A stretch of DNA of 7,284 bases from Pseudomonadota bacterium (GCA_023416335.1 JAEZHY010000244.1:1-7284), one strand, 5' to 3'. Counted from the stretch's first letter, positions 1-6,798 are shown. Made by a program: numbers and translations. Notes: generated by a model from the sequence alone, not told the origin.

Positions 1-19
1 GCAGAGCGGCGCAGGGGGT

Positions 20-40
20 GTGGGGGCCACCGGTCCCCAC
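20..40 (+). other. GC-rich hairpin at left edge
   Basis: A 9-bp stem (GTGGGGGCC pairing with GGTCCCCAC, one G-T pair) closes a 3-base loop. The stem is fully paired only when read on the plus strand; the minus strand has an A-C mismatch. It is followed by GCTATTTGG, which is a poor T-tract. It could be the terminator of a plus-strand gene left of the window, converging on clpP, but no such gene is visible. Confidence 0.3.
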
Positions 41-92
41 GCTATTTGGATCCTTCTTGAACACAACTCCGTATGAGTGCGAGAAATCGGCT

Positions 93-130
93 ACAAGAGA
101 AACCCGGTTTCGAGACGGCGCGAAACCGGG
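93..130 (-). terminator. Intrinsic terminator after clpP
   Basis: A perfect 10-bp inverted repeat (CCCGGTTTCG at 103-112 with CGAAACCGGG at 121-130) has an 8-base loop. Read on the minus strand it is followed by TTTCTCTTGT, a fairly T-rich tail. It lies about 120 bases beyond the clpP stop codon and has no T-tract on the plus side, so it most likely ends the minus-strand transcript that includes clpP. Confidence 0.7.
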
Positions 131-252
131 CATTGAGGAGTGAGCTGCGACTCGCAAGTAAGTCAATGGCTCGCACCATTTTCTAACTATCGGCATAGCC
201 TGTCACAATACGTCGAACTATTGATTTTTAGGAGATTCCAGTACCTGCTCTG

Positions 253-858
253 CTACTCATTTCGGGTCCGTCCGTTGGGCCGCCCGGCAAAGACTTCATC
301 GATCAGCCCATAATCTTTGGCCTCCATGCCCGACATGAAAAAATCCCTCTCGGTATCACGCTCGATTTGTTCAAGCGGCTTTCCTGAATGACTCATCAAT
401 ATCCCATTAAGCTCCTCACGCAACTTCAGGATTTCTTTTGCCTGAATTTCCACATCGGTTGCCTGCCCCTGGAATCCACCCATCGGTTGGTGGATCATTA
501 TACGCGCATGCGGCAATGCAAAGCGCTTCCCTCGTTCTCCAGCGGCAAGCAGGATCGCCGCCATGCTGGCAGCCTGTCCCATGCATATGGTTGAGACTTT
601 CGGCTTTATGTACTGCATCGTATCATATATGGCCAATCCTGCGCTCACCACACCGCCGGGGGAGTTTATGTAGAAGTGAATTTCCTTGTCGGGATCTTCG
701 GACTCAAGAAAAAGCATTTGGGCGATAATTACGTTAGCTATATCGTCTGAAACTGCCGTCCCGAGAAATATGATCCTGTCCCTGAGAAGCCTGGAGTAAA
801 TGTCGAATGCACGCTCCCCTCGACTGCTGTGCTCAATGACGACCGGAATGAGTGACAT
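253..858 (-). CDS. clpP: ATP-dependent Clp protease proteolytic subunit ClpP
   Basis: This is the serine protease core of the cytoplasmic Clp machine. ClpP forms a double-heptamer chamber and degrades proteins unfolded by a partner ATPase such as ClpX or ClpA. The 201 residues match the usual family length. The Ser-His-Asp triad is complete: Ser98 in MGQAASMAA, His123 in MIHQP and Asp172 in ERDFFMS. The oxyanion-side segment INSPGG (64-69) and the handle-helix region are also present. The ATG start has an AAGGAA ribosome site 8 bases upstream, and the stop is TAG. The gene starts 38 bases after the small gene at 897-1178, so it may share its transcript, and it is followed by a good terminator. 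In many proteobacteria clpP sits between tig and clpX. Here neither neighbour is visible, so this may be a stand-alone or second clpP copy. Confidence 0.97.
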   Translation of the reverse strand: MSLIPVVIEHSSRGERAFDIYSRLLRDRIIFLGTAVSDDIANVIIAQMLFLESEDPDKEIHFYINSPGGVVSAGLAIYDTMQYIKPKVSTICMGQAASMAAILLAAGERGKRFALPHARIMIHQPMGGFQGQATDVEIQAKEILKLREELNGILMSHSGKPLEQIERDTERDFFMSGMEAKDYGLIDEVFAGRPNGRTRNE

Positions 859-896
859 TTTTCTGGTTCCTTTATGGGTTCCTCTGTTGCAGTGTG

Positions 897-1178
897 TTAA
901 AGCATATTGGACCGAAATTCGGGGGAACTAACCTTCTTCAAGAAAGCCCCCGGCCTACAGCTTAACTTAGCGAGATTCGCCAAAAAGCTGTGTACTTCTA
1001 CTGCTCTCGCCGAGTTGGCGTCCGCAATCTCGGAAGGAGGGACTCCTACAAGGTCCATGCCAGAGTTTTCAATGCAGCTTACTTCTGAAGGCTCCAATTC
1101 CGGGTAAATTCGGAATGCAGGAACACAACACCTCCGTCCGGGTCCTTTCAGGGTACATTCTGTTCCCTCCATATTCAT
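897..1178 (-). CDS. Small protein of unknown function, coupled to the preceding gene
   Basis: This is a 93-residue open frame that I do not recognise. Its ATG overlaps the TGA of the preceding gene in an ATGA arrangement, which usually means translational coupling. There is no well-spaced ribosome site of its own (only GAGG very close to the ATG), so it would depend on the upstream gene. The N-terminal third holds several cysteines, including a CC pair at about 17-18, and the middle is acidic with Pro, Ser and Ala. There is no signal peptide or membrane segment. The codons include AGG, CGA and GGA, so usage is less convincing than in its neighbours. It may be a genuine small gene, or an open frame left from decay. 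It ends 38 bases before clpP. Confidence 0.45.
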   Translation of the reverse strand: MNMEGTECTLKGPGRRCCVPAFRIYPELEPSEVSCIENSGMDLVGVPPSEIADANSARAVEVHSFLANLAKLSCRPGAFLKKVSSPEFRSNML

Positions 1179-1468
1179 TGCCTCGCGCGGACCGGGTCAC
1201 GACGGAACCAATCAGTGCTGGGGTTTACCCACCATCTCGCGCTTACATCCGAGAAGTCCAGTGGAAGCAGGACGCCTTCTCTAATCAGTTCCTCGGCTGC
1301 ATTATCGAATTCCTGTTCGGTCCCGCCCCATATTTTTCGTGACAGAGCCAGAGTCGGGGACTGATCGTTATCCAGCATCGTGCAAAGGAGTATATACAGG
1401 GAAGTCGCCAGGGTGCTGAGATTCAAATGGAAGATGGTTCGATCCATGAACGAATGGGAAGTATGCAT
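1175..1468 (-). CDS. Small cytoplasmic protein, possibly winged-helix-like, unknown function
   Basis: The product has 97 residues and begins at an ATG with a very strong ribosome site (AAAGGAG about 6-7 bases upstream), which is the main reason to accept it as a gene. Residues about 9-33 (RTIFHLNLS...TSLYILLCTML) look like a strand followed by an amphipathic hydrophobic helix. Residues about 41-65 (LALSRKIWGGTEQEF...AAEELIREGVL) look like helix-turn-helix and third-helix spacing, with a strand and turn after it (LLPLDF...WWVNPSTDWF). This order recalls a small winged-helix fold, but that is inferred from pattern only. It has no cysteine motif and no transmembrane span. It lies 89 bases after hdrA in the same direction and may be co-transcribed. 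It could be a small regulator or an accessory protein of the Hdr module. Confidence 0.72.
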   Translation of the reverse strand: MHTSHSFMDRTIFHLNLSTLATSLYILLCTMLDNDQSPTLALSRKIWGGTEQEFDNAAEELIREGVLLPLDFSDVSARWWVNPSTDWFRRDPVRARQ

Positions 1469-1557
1469 ATTTATCTCCTTTCGCGATCGGTCGCGCTATT
1501 CCCGCGGCAGTTCCTAATCGCGGGGATCCGGATCAGGCGGATTCCGTTTGAGGAAGG

Positions 1558-4500
1558 CTAGAGCACTCCTTCCAGAAGGGCTTCCACTTTGACCATCAAC
1601 TGGTCGTCCGTATAATTGGCAAGCTCGATAGCCTTGGCCGGACATTCAGACACGCATGTACCGCACCCCTGGCATAGAGCCTCGTTAATTTCCGAAACAC
1701 CATCTACGATTTGCGGAACCCCGTAGGGACAGGTTCGAACACAGACCAGGCAAGCGGCGCAGAGTTCCGGATGCACTTTTGCCACTATGCCTCCGATCGT
1801 CTGATCCCTGGCAGCGAGGAAAGTCCCTGCCCTGGAAGAAGCCGCCAGAGCTTGAGCGATGCTCTCGGAAATAAGTTTGGGACCGTGCGCCATACCGCAC
1901 ATGAAGATACCTTCAGCGGCAAAATCCACGGGCCGGAGCTTTGCATGGGCTTCAGTAAAGTACCCGTCCGTGCTCCTCTGAATTTTCAACATGGACGAAA
2001 GCTCATGGTTATCAGCGGCCAGGGTCGCTGCGCTGAGGATTACGGCATCGGCCGGCATCTTGATCGCACGATTGAGGACGTGATCGGTGAAAAGGACGGA
2101 GAGTCCGGCGCCGTTCGCACTCACTTCGGGTGGGTTCTCAATGCTGTAGCGGGAGAAGAGGATTCCTTCCCGCCTGGCCCGAGTGTAGTAATTCTCCAGT
2201 TGGCCGTAAGTGCGCATGTCTCGGTAGAGAACCAGGATATCCATGTCCGGATTGAGCTTTTTCAGCTCAAGGGCATGTTTCACCGCACTCTGGCAGCAGA
2301 TTCGGCTGCAGTTCGGGTTCTCCTGGTTCCTCGACCCGACGCACTGGATCATCACGGCCCGATTCCAGGCGGCAATTCTTGATGGTTCGGACTGTATCGA
2401 TTCCCCCAATTCGAGTTGAGTCATCACTCCGTCATGGTCACCGTAGCCGAACTCGATTGGCCGGTATTCGCGGGCTCCGGTTGCAAGGATGATTACACCG
2501 TGGTTGATTTCCCTGCTCCAACCGCTTCCGCTCTCGACGCGAGTGATGAAATTGCCCTTGTAGCCGGAGAAACCGCAAACGCGGGCATTCGTAATAACCT
2601 CGATCCTGCTGTTGTGCATGACCTCTTCGATCAACCTCGCCAGAAAATTCCGAACATCTCCGCCCTCGATCGTATGGGAAATTCTGCGGGAGATCCCTCC
2701 GAGTTCCTTTTCCTTCTCGAGAAGCGTCACATTGAAACCTTGCCGAGCAAGGCCCAGTGCCGCAGTGAGGCCGGCCACCCCGCCTCCGATCACCAATCCG
2801 CTCTGGATAATATCCAGCGGGCGCTCGAATAGAGGGTCGAGCAGAGCCGCCCTCGCAACTGCCATGCGTACAAGGTCTTTTGCTTTCTCAGTAGCGGCGG
2901 ATTTATTCCTGCTGTGGCACCATGAATTTTGATTCCTGATATTGGCCATTTCAAAAAGGTATTTGTTCAAGCCCGCATTCATGAGAGTTTCCTGAAACAA
3001 GGGCTCGTGAGTACGGGGTGTGCAGGCGGCTACGACGACTCGATTGATTCCCTGCTCCGAAATGACTTTGGCCATTTTCACCTGGGTGTCCTGTGAGCAG
3101 GTATAAAGATTGTCCTCGACATAGACGACGTTCTGCAGAGTCCCTGCGTACTCCCTCACTTCAGGTACATTCACAATGCCGCCGATATTAGTCCCGCACC
3201 GGCATACAAACACTCCCACCCGTGCTGGTTCACCCCCGATTTCCTTTTCCGCGGGTTTCTCTTTAACCTGCGCAACGGACCAGCGCTCATCGCTCAACAG
3301 TGAACTGCAGGCACAGGCCGCCGCGGATGCATCCACTACGGACTGCGGGATGTCTTTCGGTCCCTGGACCGTTCCGCAGACGTAAACACCTGGCTTGGAA
3401 GTGGAAACCGGCGTAAAGCAGTCCGTGTGAACAAAACGGTTGTCATTGAGATCGATCCCGAGCCGACGAGCAAGTTCAACCGATTGTTCACCGGCGTCCA
3501 ACCCGATGGAGAGCACCACCAGGTCGAAAATATCCGCGTGCATCCGGCCTTCTTCGTCCGCGTATACGATCTTCAGGTCCGCCTCTCCCGCAGGTTCGAC
3601 AGTGTGCACGCGGGAGCGGATGAAGCGAACACCTTCTTCTTTTGCCCGGTTGTAATACTTCTCGAAGTCCTTGCCGTAGGTGCGCATGTCCATAAAGAAT
3701 ATTGCGGTATCGAGTTCGCCGTGTGCATGTTCTTTGGCGATAACAGCCTCTTTGATGGCGTACATGCAGCACACACCGGAGCAATAGGAGTTGTCGCAGC
3801 GGTTTAGCTCGCGCGAGCCCACGCACTGAAGCCAGGCGATCCTTTTGGGTTCTTCCCGGTCATAGGGCCGCATGAGCTTGCCGCGGTAGGGGCCGGAAGC
3901 GCTGAGGATTCTTTCGAACTCAAGGCTTGAGATGACGTTGGGATGATTTGCATAGTCATAGGTTTCGAAACGGGACGGATCGAAAACCCCGCTCCCGGTT
4001 GCGATAACGACGGCTCCGACCGTCAATTCCGTTGTATGGGGTGTATCCGCATACATAACGGCTCCAGCCAGGCAGGTTCTCTCGCAAAGGCCGCAACCGA
4101 TGCAGGTTTCCTGGTCGATCGAGTAGACCATCGGTACGGCCTGCGTGTATGGAATGTAAGTAGCTGCCCTGCTGTCAAGGCCGCAGTTATACTCGTTTGC
4201 CGCATTCATAGGGCAGACCTGGGCACATGCACCGCAGCCCGTGCATTTCGACCTGTCGATAAAGCGCGGGGTCTGGCTCAGTGTAGCCTTGAACTTCCCG
4301 GGCCCGCCTTCCAGGGACTCAACTCTTGAATGCGTCAAGATGCTTATGTTCAGATGCCGGCCGACCTCGACCAGCTTGGGGGAGATGACTCACATCGCAC
4401 AATCATTGGTCGGAAAGGTCTTGTCGAGCTGAGACATAAGCCCTCCGACCGTCGGAGACTCATCCACGAGGTAGACATAATACCCGGAATTCGCGAGGTC

Positions 4501-4581
4501 CAAAGATGCCTGCATTCCGGAAATGCCGGCGCCTATTACCAGCACCGCACCGATTTTCGCTTTGACTTCTTCGTTTGGCAT
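1558..4581 (-). CDS. hdrA: Selenocysteine-containing HdrA-like double flavoprotein (BamE-like architecture)
   Basis: This is a cytoplasmic electron-transfer flavoprotein of the heterodisulfide reductase A family, whose FAD is the known site of flavin-based electron bifurcation. The 1007-residue frame contains one in-frame UGA, read here as selenocysteine 64. Domains in order: FAD-binding GxGxxG at 17-22; motif FPTNDC-A-M-Sec with Cys61 and Sec64 (family members carry Cys or Sec here); inserted ferredoxin with Cys113/116/119/123 and Cys160/163/166/170; CVGSR motif at 253 with a Cys cluster at 262-272; an HdrA N-terminal-type domain at about 453-560 with Cys460, 462, 495, 520 and 555; a second FAD domain with GxGxxG at 599-604 and CVGSR at 747; and a C-terminal ferredoxin with Cys941/944/947/951 and 970/973/976/980. 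The second FAD half lacks the Cys/Sec motif. The ATG has AGGA 6 bases upstream. This size and architecture, next to an HdrD-like gene, recall BamE of class II benzoyl-CoA reductase, but other Bam genes are not in view. Confidence 0.93.
4356..4375 (-). promoter_or_regulatory. Bacterial SECIS element in hdrA mRNA
   Basis: Read on the minus strand, GCUGGUC pairs with GGCCGGC in a 7-bp stem (two G-U pairs) that closes the 6-base loop GAGGUC. The stem begins 15 bases after the UGA and the loop 22 bases after it, with G as the first loop base. This fits the known bacterial SECIS pattern (apical loop roughly 16-37 bases after UGA, G in the first loop positions). The loop also closely resembles the AGGUCU loop of E. 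coli fdhF. SelB would bind here to deliver Sec-tRNA. The bases also encode the conserved stretch KLVEVGRH. Confidence 0.85.
4390..4392 (-). other. In-frame UGA decoded as selenocysteine 64 of HdrA
   Basis: The codons read ...AAT GAT TGT GCG ATG TGA GTC ATC TCC CCC AAG..., giving N-D-C-A-M-Sec-V-I-S-P-K. HdrA proteins normally have Cys at this place within the same conserved surroundings, and some methanogen HdrA proteins use Sec. Family homology continues unbroken on both sides of the codon in one frame, so this is neither a real stop nor a frameshift. Confidence 0.9.
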
Positions 4582-4597
4582 ATCAGGTCCTGTTTTT

Positions 4598-4654
4598 CTC
4601 GCCTGCGGCCGGCGGGGCGAGTCGCAATCACATGAGAAACTGCAACCGCCCCGC
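4598..4654 (-). promoter_or_regulatory. Two mutually exclusive hairpins in the hdrA leader
   Basis: On the minus strand a long hairpin spans 4654-4612: GCGGGGCG plus GTTGCA pairs with TGCGAC plus CGCCCCGC, giving 14 pairs with one bulged T and a 14-base loop. A second hairpin spans 4621-4598: CTCGCC pairs with GGCGAG around a 12-base loop. They share bases 4612-4621, so only one can form at a time. The second ends just before AAAAACAGGA, the hdrA ribosome site region. Neither is followed by a T-tract, so translational control, RNA processing or transcript stability is more likely than termination. The structures are seen by pairing; the regulatory role is inferred. Confidence 0.5.
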
Positions 4655-4678
4655 TCTATCCGTCAGCATGTGCGCATT

Positions 4679-4690
4679 CGATGCGCATCG
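4679..4690. repeat. 12-bp perfect palindrome in the hdrD-hdrA gap
   Basis: CGATGCGCATCG is a perfect palindrome. The TGCGCATTCG just left of it partly repeats it, giving two TGCGCA cores 11 bases apart. It sits about 100 bases upstream of the hdrA start. The rest of the 275-base gap between the two Hdr genes holds the leader hairpins but no convincing -35/-10 or sigma-54 promoter. The palindrome could be a protein-binding site, but that is only a guess. Confidence 0.3.
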
Positions 4691-4856
4691 GGTCATCGAC
4701 ATATCAGTCATGCGGCGTAACTTAGCGTGTGCGAGAAAAGACACCCGGATTTTGTATACGACCATACGTCTCAGGTTACTTCCGTGAATACGAATGGGGA
4801 AACGTGCCTGATTGGAACACGCCACAATGAATTGGACTCATCCTACCAAGTCATTA

Positions 4857-6173
4857 TCAATCCGATTCCTCAATTCCAAACCGGTCCCACTGGTCTTTGG
4901 CTTCCACATCCGCTGCGGCTCTCTCCTTGTCGGTCCACGGCTCGATGACAAGAGTCTCAGCCACCAGCTGCCATAGGTACTTCACCTCATACTTGTAATC
5001 CCCATAATACTTGGGGAGCCGCTTCATAAGCTGGTCATGGCAATTGGAGCACCCGACGACAACCACATCGGCGCCGCTGTTTTTGATAGATCTGTATTTC
5101 TCTCTTCCATGCCAGGCCGACTCATCCGGATAGGGACCGGGCCACATTCCCCCGCCCGCTCCACAACAATGGGAATTGACTCGGGTCGGTTCCATGTCCA
5201 CAAAATTGTCGACGCACTGTCCGATGATCCACCGGGGCTCGTCGTAAAAGCCCTTTCCGAAGTGGCGTTCCAATTCCCTGCCGTGTTTACAGGAGTCATG
5301 CCAGGTGAAGGTCTTGCCGGCATTGAGGCTCTTATCCAGTCTGATCCTGCCGGACTGGATGAGTTCGACAAGGTATTCGTAGAGGTAGACATATTGGATT
5401 TCGTTGGAGGGGTCCTCTTTAACGCACTCCTTCATACCTACTCGGCAGCCATAGGATCCGCCCCCGCAGTCCGGCATGATCATTCTCTTGATATCGAACG
5501 TCTTGGCGAACTCGATTTTTCGCTTTGCAAACGCCTTAATGTACTCGTAGTTGCCCGTGAAAAGCCCCCAATCCACGGACTCCCAGTTCTTAGACGGGAT
5601 TGTCCAGTTCTCCTTCCCGGCATAGAAGATCTTCCACCACCATTTCATGTCCTCATTGTCTGCAAATACTTCTTTTGAATTCGGAAAGAAGAGGATATCC
5701 GCCCCTTTTCTGTCTATTGGGACGAAAAATCCCGGGCAACCCTCCTCCGCGAGTTCTTTCCCAAGGTCATTCATCAGAAAGAGATAATCCTCTTTCGGGA
5801 TTGCCATGTTGTTCCCGGTAGCGAGGCAATGTTCGGCGCCCTTATGAAGAATCCCCGGCACGGAATCGCGGGGCCGGAGGGACTTCATGTGCAGCATGAT
5901 ATAAGGAATGTCTATGCCCATAGGACATGCATGAGCGCACCGGCCGCATCCGGTGCAGACCCAGGGGAATTTCGATGCCGTTACCTCGTCGATCATTCCA
6001 TAATGGAGCATTCTCAGGACCTTCCGAATGTCCCATTCTTCCATTCCGGGCGTCTCGGTTACGGGGCAACCATTGGTACAGGTACCGCACGTAAAACAGC
6101 GATCAAGGTTCAAGCTGGACAGATAATCCCTGATCGATTCCTCCAGTTGATTCGGTGTGACAGCAGCTTCCAC
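4857..6173 (-). CDS. HdrD-like iron-sulfur protein (HdrC-HdrB fusion)
   Basis: This 438-residue cytoplasmic protein joins an HdrC-type ferredoxin to an HdrB-type catalytic part. The ferredoxin has two CxxCxxCxxxCP motifs (Cys26/29/32/36 and Cys73/76/79/83), enough for two [4Fe-4S] clusters. The C-terminal CCG domain is complete: about Cys295, then Cys336-Cys337 in CCGAGGG, then Cys375-x2-Cys378, the ligand pattern for a noncubane [4Fe-4S] cluster. The earlier CCG-like region (PDCGGGSYGCRVG) has lost the CCG signature. No signal peptide or membrane span is seen. The start is GTG with AAAGGGGG about 5 bases upstream; an in-frame TGA lies just before it, so no longer start exists. It ends in three successive stops (TGA TAA TGA). 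It precedes hdrA by 275 bases in the same direction. It probably passes electrons between HdrA and a substrate or partner enzyme, as HdrB, HdrD or BamD do; the substrate cannot be told from sequence. Confidence 0.92.
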   Translation of the reverse strand: MEAAVTPNQLEESIRDYLSSLNLDRCFTCGTCTNGCPVTETPGMEEWDIRKVLRMLHYGMIDEVTASKFPWVCTGCGRCAHACPMGIDIPYIMLHMKSLRPRDSVPGILHKGAEHCLATGNNMAIPKEDYLFLMNDLGKELAEEGCPGFFVPIDRKGADILFFPNSKEVFADNEDMKWWWKIFYAGKENWTIPSKNWESVDWGLFTGNYEYIKAFAKRKIEFAKTFDIKRMIMPDCGGGSYGCRVGMKECVKEDPSNEIQYVYLYEYLVELIQSGRIRLDKSLNAGKTFTWHDSCKHGRELERHFGKGFYDEPRWIIGQCVDNFVDMEPTRVNSHCCGAGGGMWPGPYPDESAWHGREKYRSIKNSGADVVVVGCSNCHDQLMKRLPKYYGDYKYEVKYLWQLVAETLVIEPWTDKERAAADVEAKDQWDRFGIEESD

Positions 6174-6618
6174 AACTACCCCCTTTATTGCTCATCTAAA
6201 TTTGTCTTTACGGGCGTGCAGCCAGGAGATACATTACGAAACGAAAAAAGACATAAGCAAGACACGCGCCGATACGCGTTGGAGCCTTGTTCGAGTTCAT
6301 TGTCCTGACTCCCCCTGGTACTCGCTCAGCCTCTTCCGGACCTTCAGGCAATTTCACTGCAGCAAGCCTGGCGTTGTGCGGTTTCAGCTTCGTTCAATCA
6401 GGCCGACCAAGCTGGAAATGCTCCAACCTGTCGAGCAGCTCTGATTTGAAGGAGCCGTATTGCAAATGCCGGAGCCAAGGATTCTGCCCAGACCACGGTT
6501 TACGCCCCAGGTAATTCCTTGAGTCTTGATCCTGACCCGGTTACAAAGCGGTTTTTTTAAACTGTAGCGAAACCTCACAAATTGAGAATGAAAGATTCTC
6601 TTTTTTGCATCTTTATTG
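6174..6618 (-). other. Long untranslated leader of the hdr transcript
   Basis: About 445 bases separate the start predicted from the sigma-54 site and the GTG of the hdrD-like gene. I find no convincing gene in it; the longest minus-strand open frame (64 codons, GTG start at 6578) has no ribosome site and an unpatterned composition. Small inverted repeats are present (ACGCG/CGCGT at 6264-6279, CAGCTT/AAGCTG near 6385-6414, GAGAAT/ATTCTC at 6584-6600). None forms a recognisable riboswitch or terminator for this strand. A second promoter nearer the gene is possible but not visible. Confidence 0.4.
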
Positions 6619-6629
6619 CAGTCTATTCG

Positions 6630-6644
6630 GCAAGTTCGGTGCCA
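6630..6644 (-). promoter_or_regulatory. Sigma-54 (-24/-12) promoter facing the hdr genes
   Basis: On the minus strand the bases read TGGCAC-CGAAC-TTGC, a full match to the core sigma-54 consensus TGGCAC-N5-TTGC, with the invariant GG and GC ten bases apart. Transcription would begin near 6618 and run into the hdrD-like gene. A sigma-54-dependent activator gene starts divergently 155 bases away, which supports the site being real. It would make hdr expression strictly activator-dependent. Confidence 0.8.
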
Positions 6645-6732
6645 AAGACGGATCGCCTTCTGAAAGCTGCTTCCATTCCTGGGTTTCGTGTCGTGATGCT
6701 TGAATTGGGATCTTTGGGCAGACTTGGAGAGA

Positions 6733-6747
6733 GTGAAAAATTTTCAC
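6733..6747. promoter_or_regulatory. 15-bp dyad, candidate activator-binding site
   Basis: GTGAAAA-A-TTTTCAC is a perfect 7-bp inverted repeat around one central base. It lies about 90 bases upstream of the -24 element of the sigma-54 promoter, a usual distance for an enhancer-type binding site, and about 50 bases upstream of the activator start codon. Binding by the adjacent activator is inferred from position only. Confidence 0.45.
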
Positions 6748-6753
6748 ATAGAA

Positions 6754-6787
6754 GTGTTCAATTTGTAAAAGTGTACAATTTTTAACA
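6754..6787. repeat. Two adjacent 17-bp direct repeats before the activator gene
   Basis: GTGTTCAATTTGTAAAA (6754-6770) is followed directly by GTGTACAATTTTTAACA (6771-6787), with 14 of 17 bases identical. Across the junction lies the dyad TTGTA-N6-TACAA (6763-6778). The second copy reaches into the ribosome site of the activator gene. A protein bound here could repress or autoregulate the activator, and might also help the divergent promoter. Confidence 0.45.
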
Positions 6788-6791
6788 GGTG
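6786..6791 (+). promoter_or_regulatory. Ribosome site that fixes the TTG start of the activator
   Basis: AGGTGA lies 7 bases before TTG at 6799. The GTG inside this site (6789) is in another frame that soon stops, and an in-frame TAA at 6793-6795 rules out any longer start. The next in-frame ATG lies within the PAS domain. Confidence 0.7.
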
Positions 6792-6798
6792 ATAAAAT

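Noticed and set aside
1711..2382. 223-codon open frame on the plus strand, and other long plus-strand frames through 1700-5700
   Set aside because: They lie opposite the two Hdr genes, whose Cys and FAD motifs are unmistakable. The plus-strand translations show no family pattern.
4339..4581. hdrA as a pseudogene or as two separate proteins, split at the UGA, with a TTG start at 4338
   Set aside because: The TGA replaces a conserved Cys in an otherwise intact motif, the frame does not shift, all other motifs are present, and a fitting SECIS hairpin follows. The TTG at 4338 lies inside a conserved block.
4628..4825. 65-codon open frame in the gap between the Hdr genes
   Set aside because: It has no ribosome site and no recognisable pattern, and it covers the palindrome and the leader hairpin.
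4857..4859. The TGA ending the HdrD-like gene as another selenocysteine codon
   Set aside because: It is followed directly by in-frame TAA and TGA, and the protein is already of full length.
6461..6477. Second sigma-54-like site on the minus strand (TGGCTC...TTTGCA)
   Set aside because: The spacing between GG and GC is 11 bases instead of 10 and the -24 element is imperfect. Sigma-54 promoters tolerate this poorly.
6584..6606. Hairpin GAGAAT/ATTCTC followed by six T on the plus strand, terminator-like
   Set aside because: The stem is short and AT-rich, no plus-strand gene lies upstream to be terminated, and on the minus strand no T-tract follows.
6774..6779. TACAAT as a -10 box for the activator gene
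   Set aside because: There is no matching -35 element at 16-18 bases, and transcription would begin inside the ribosome site.
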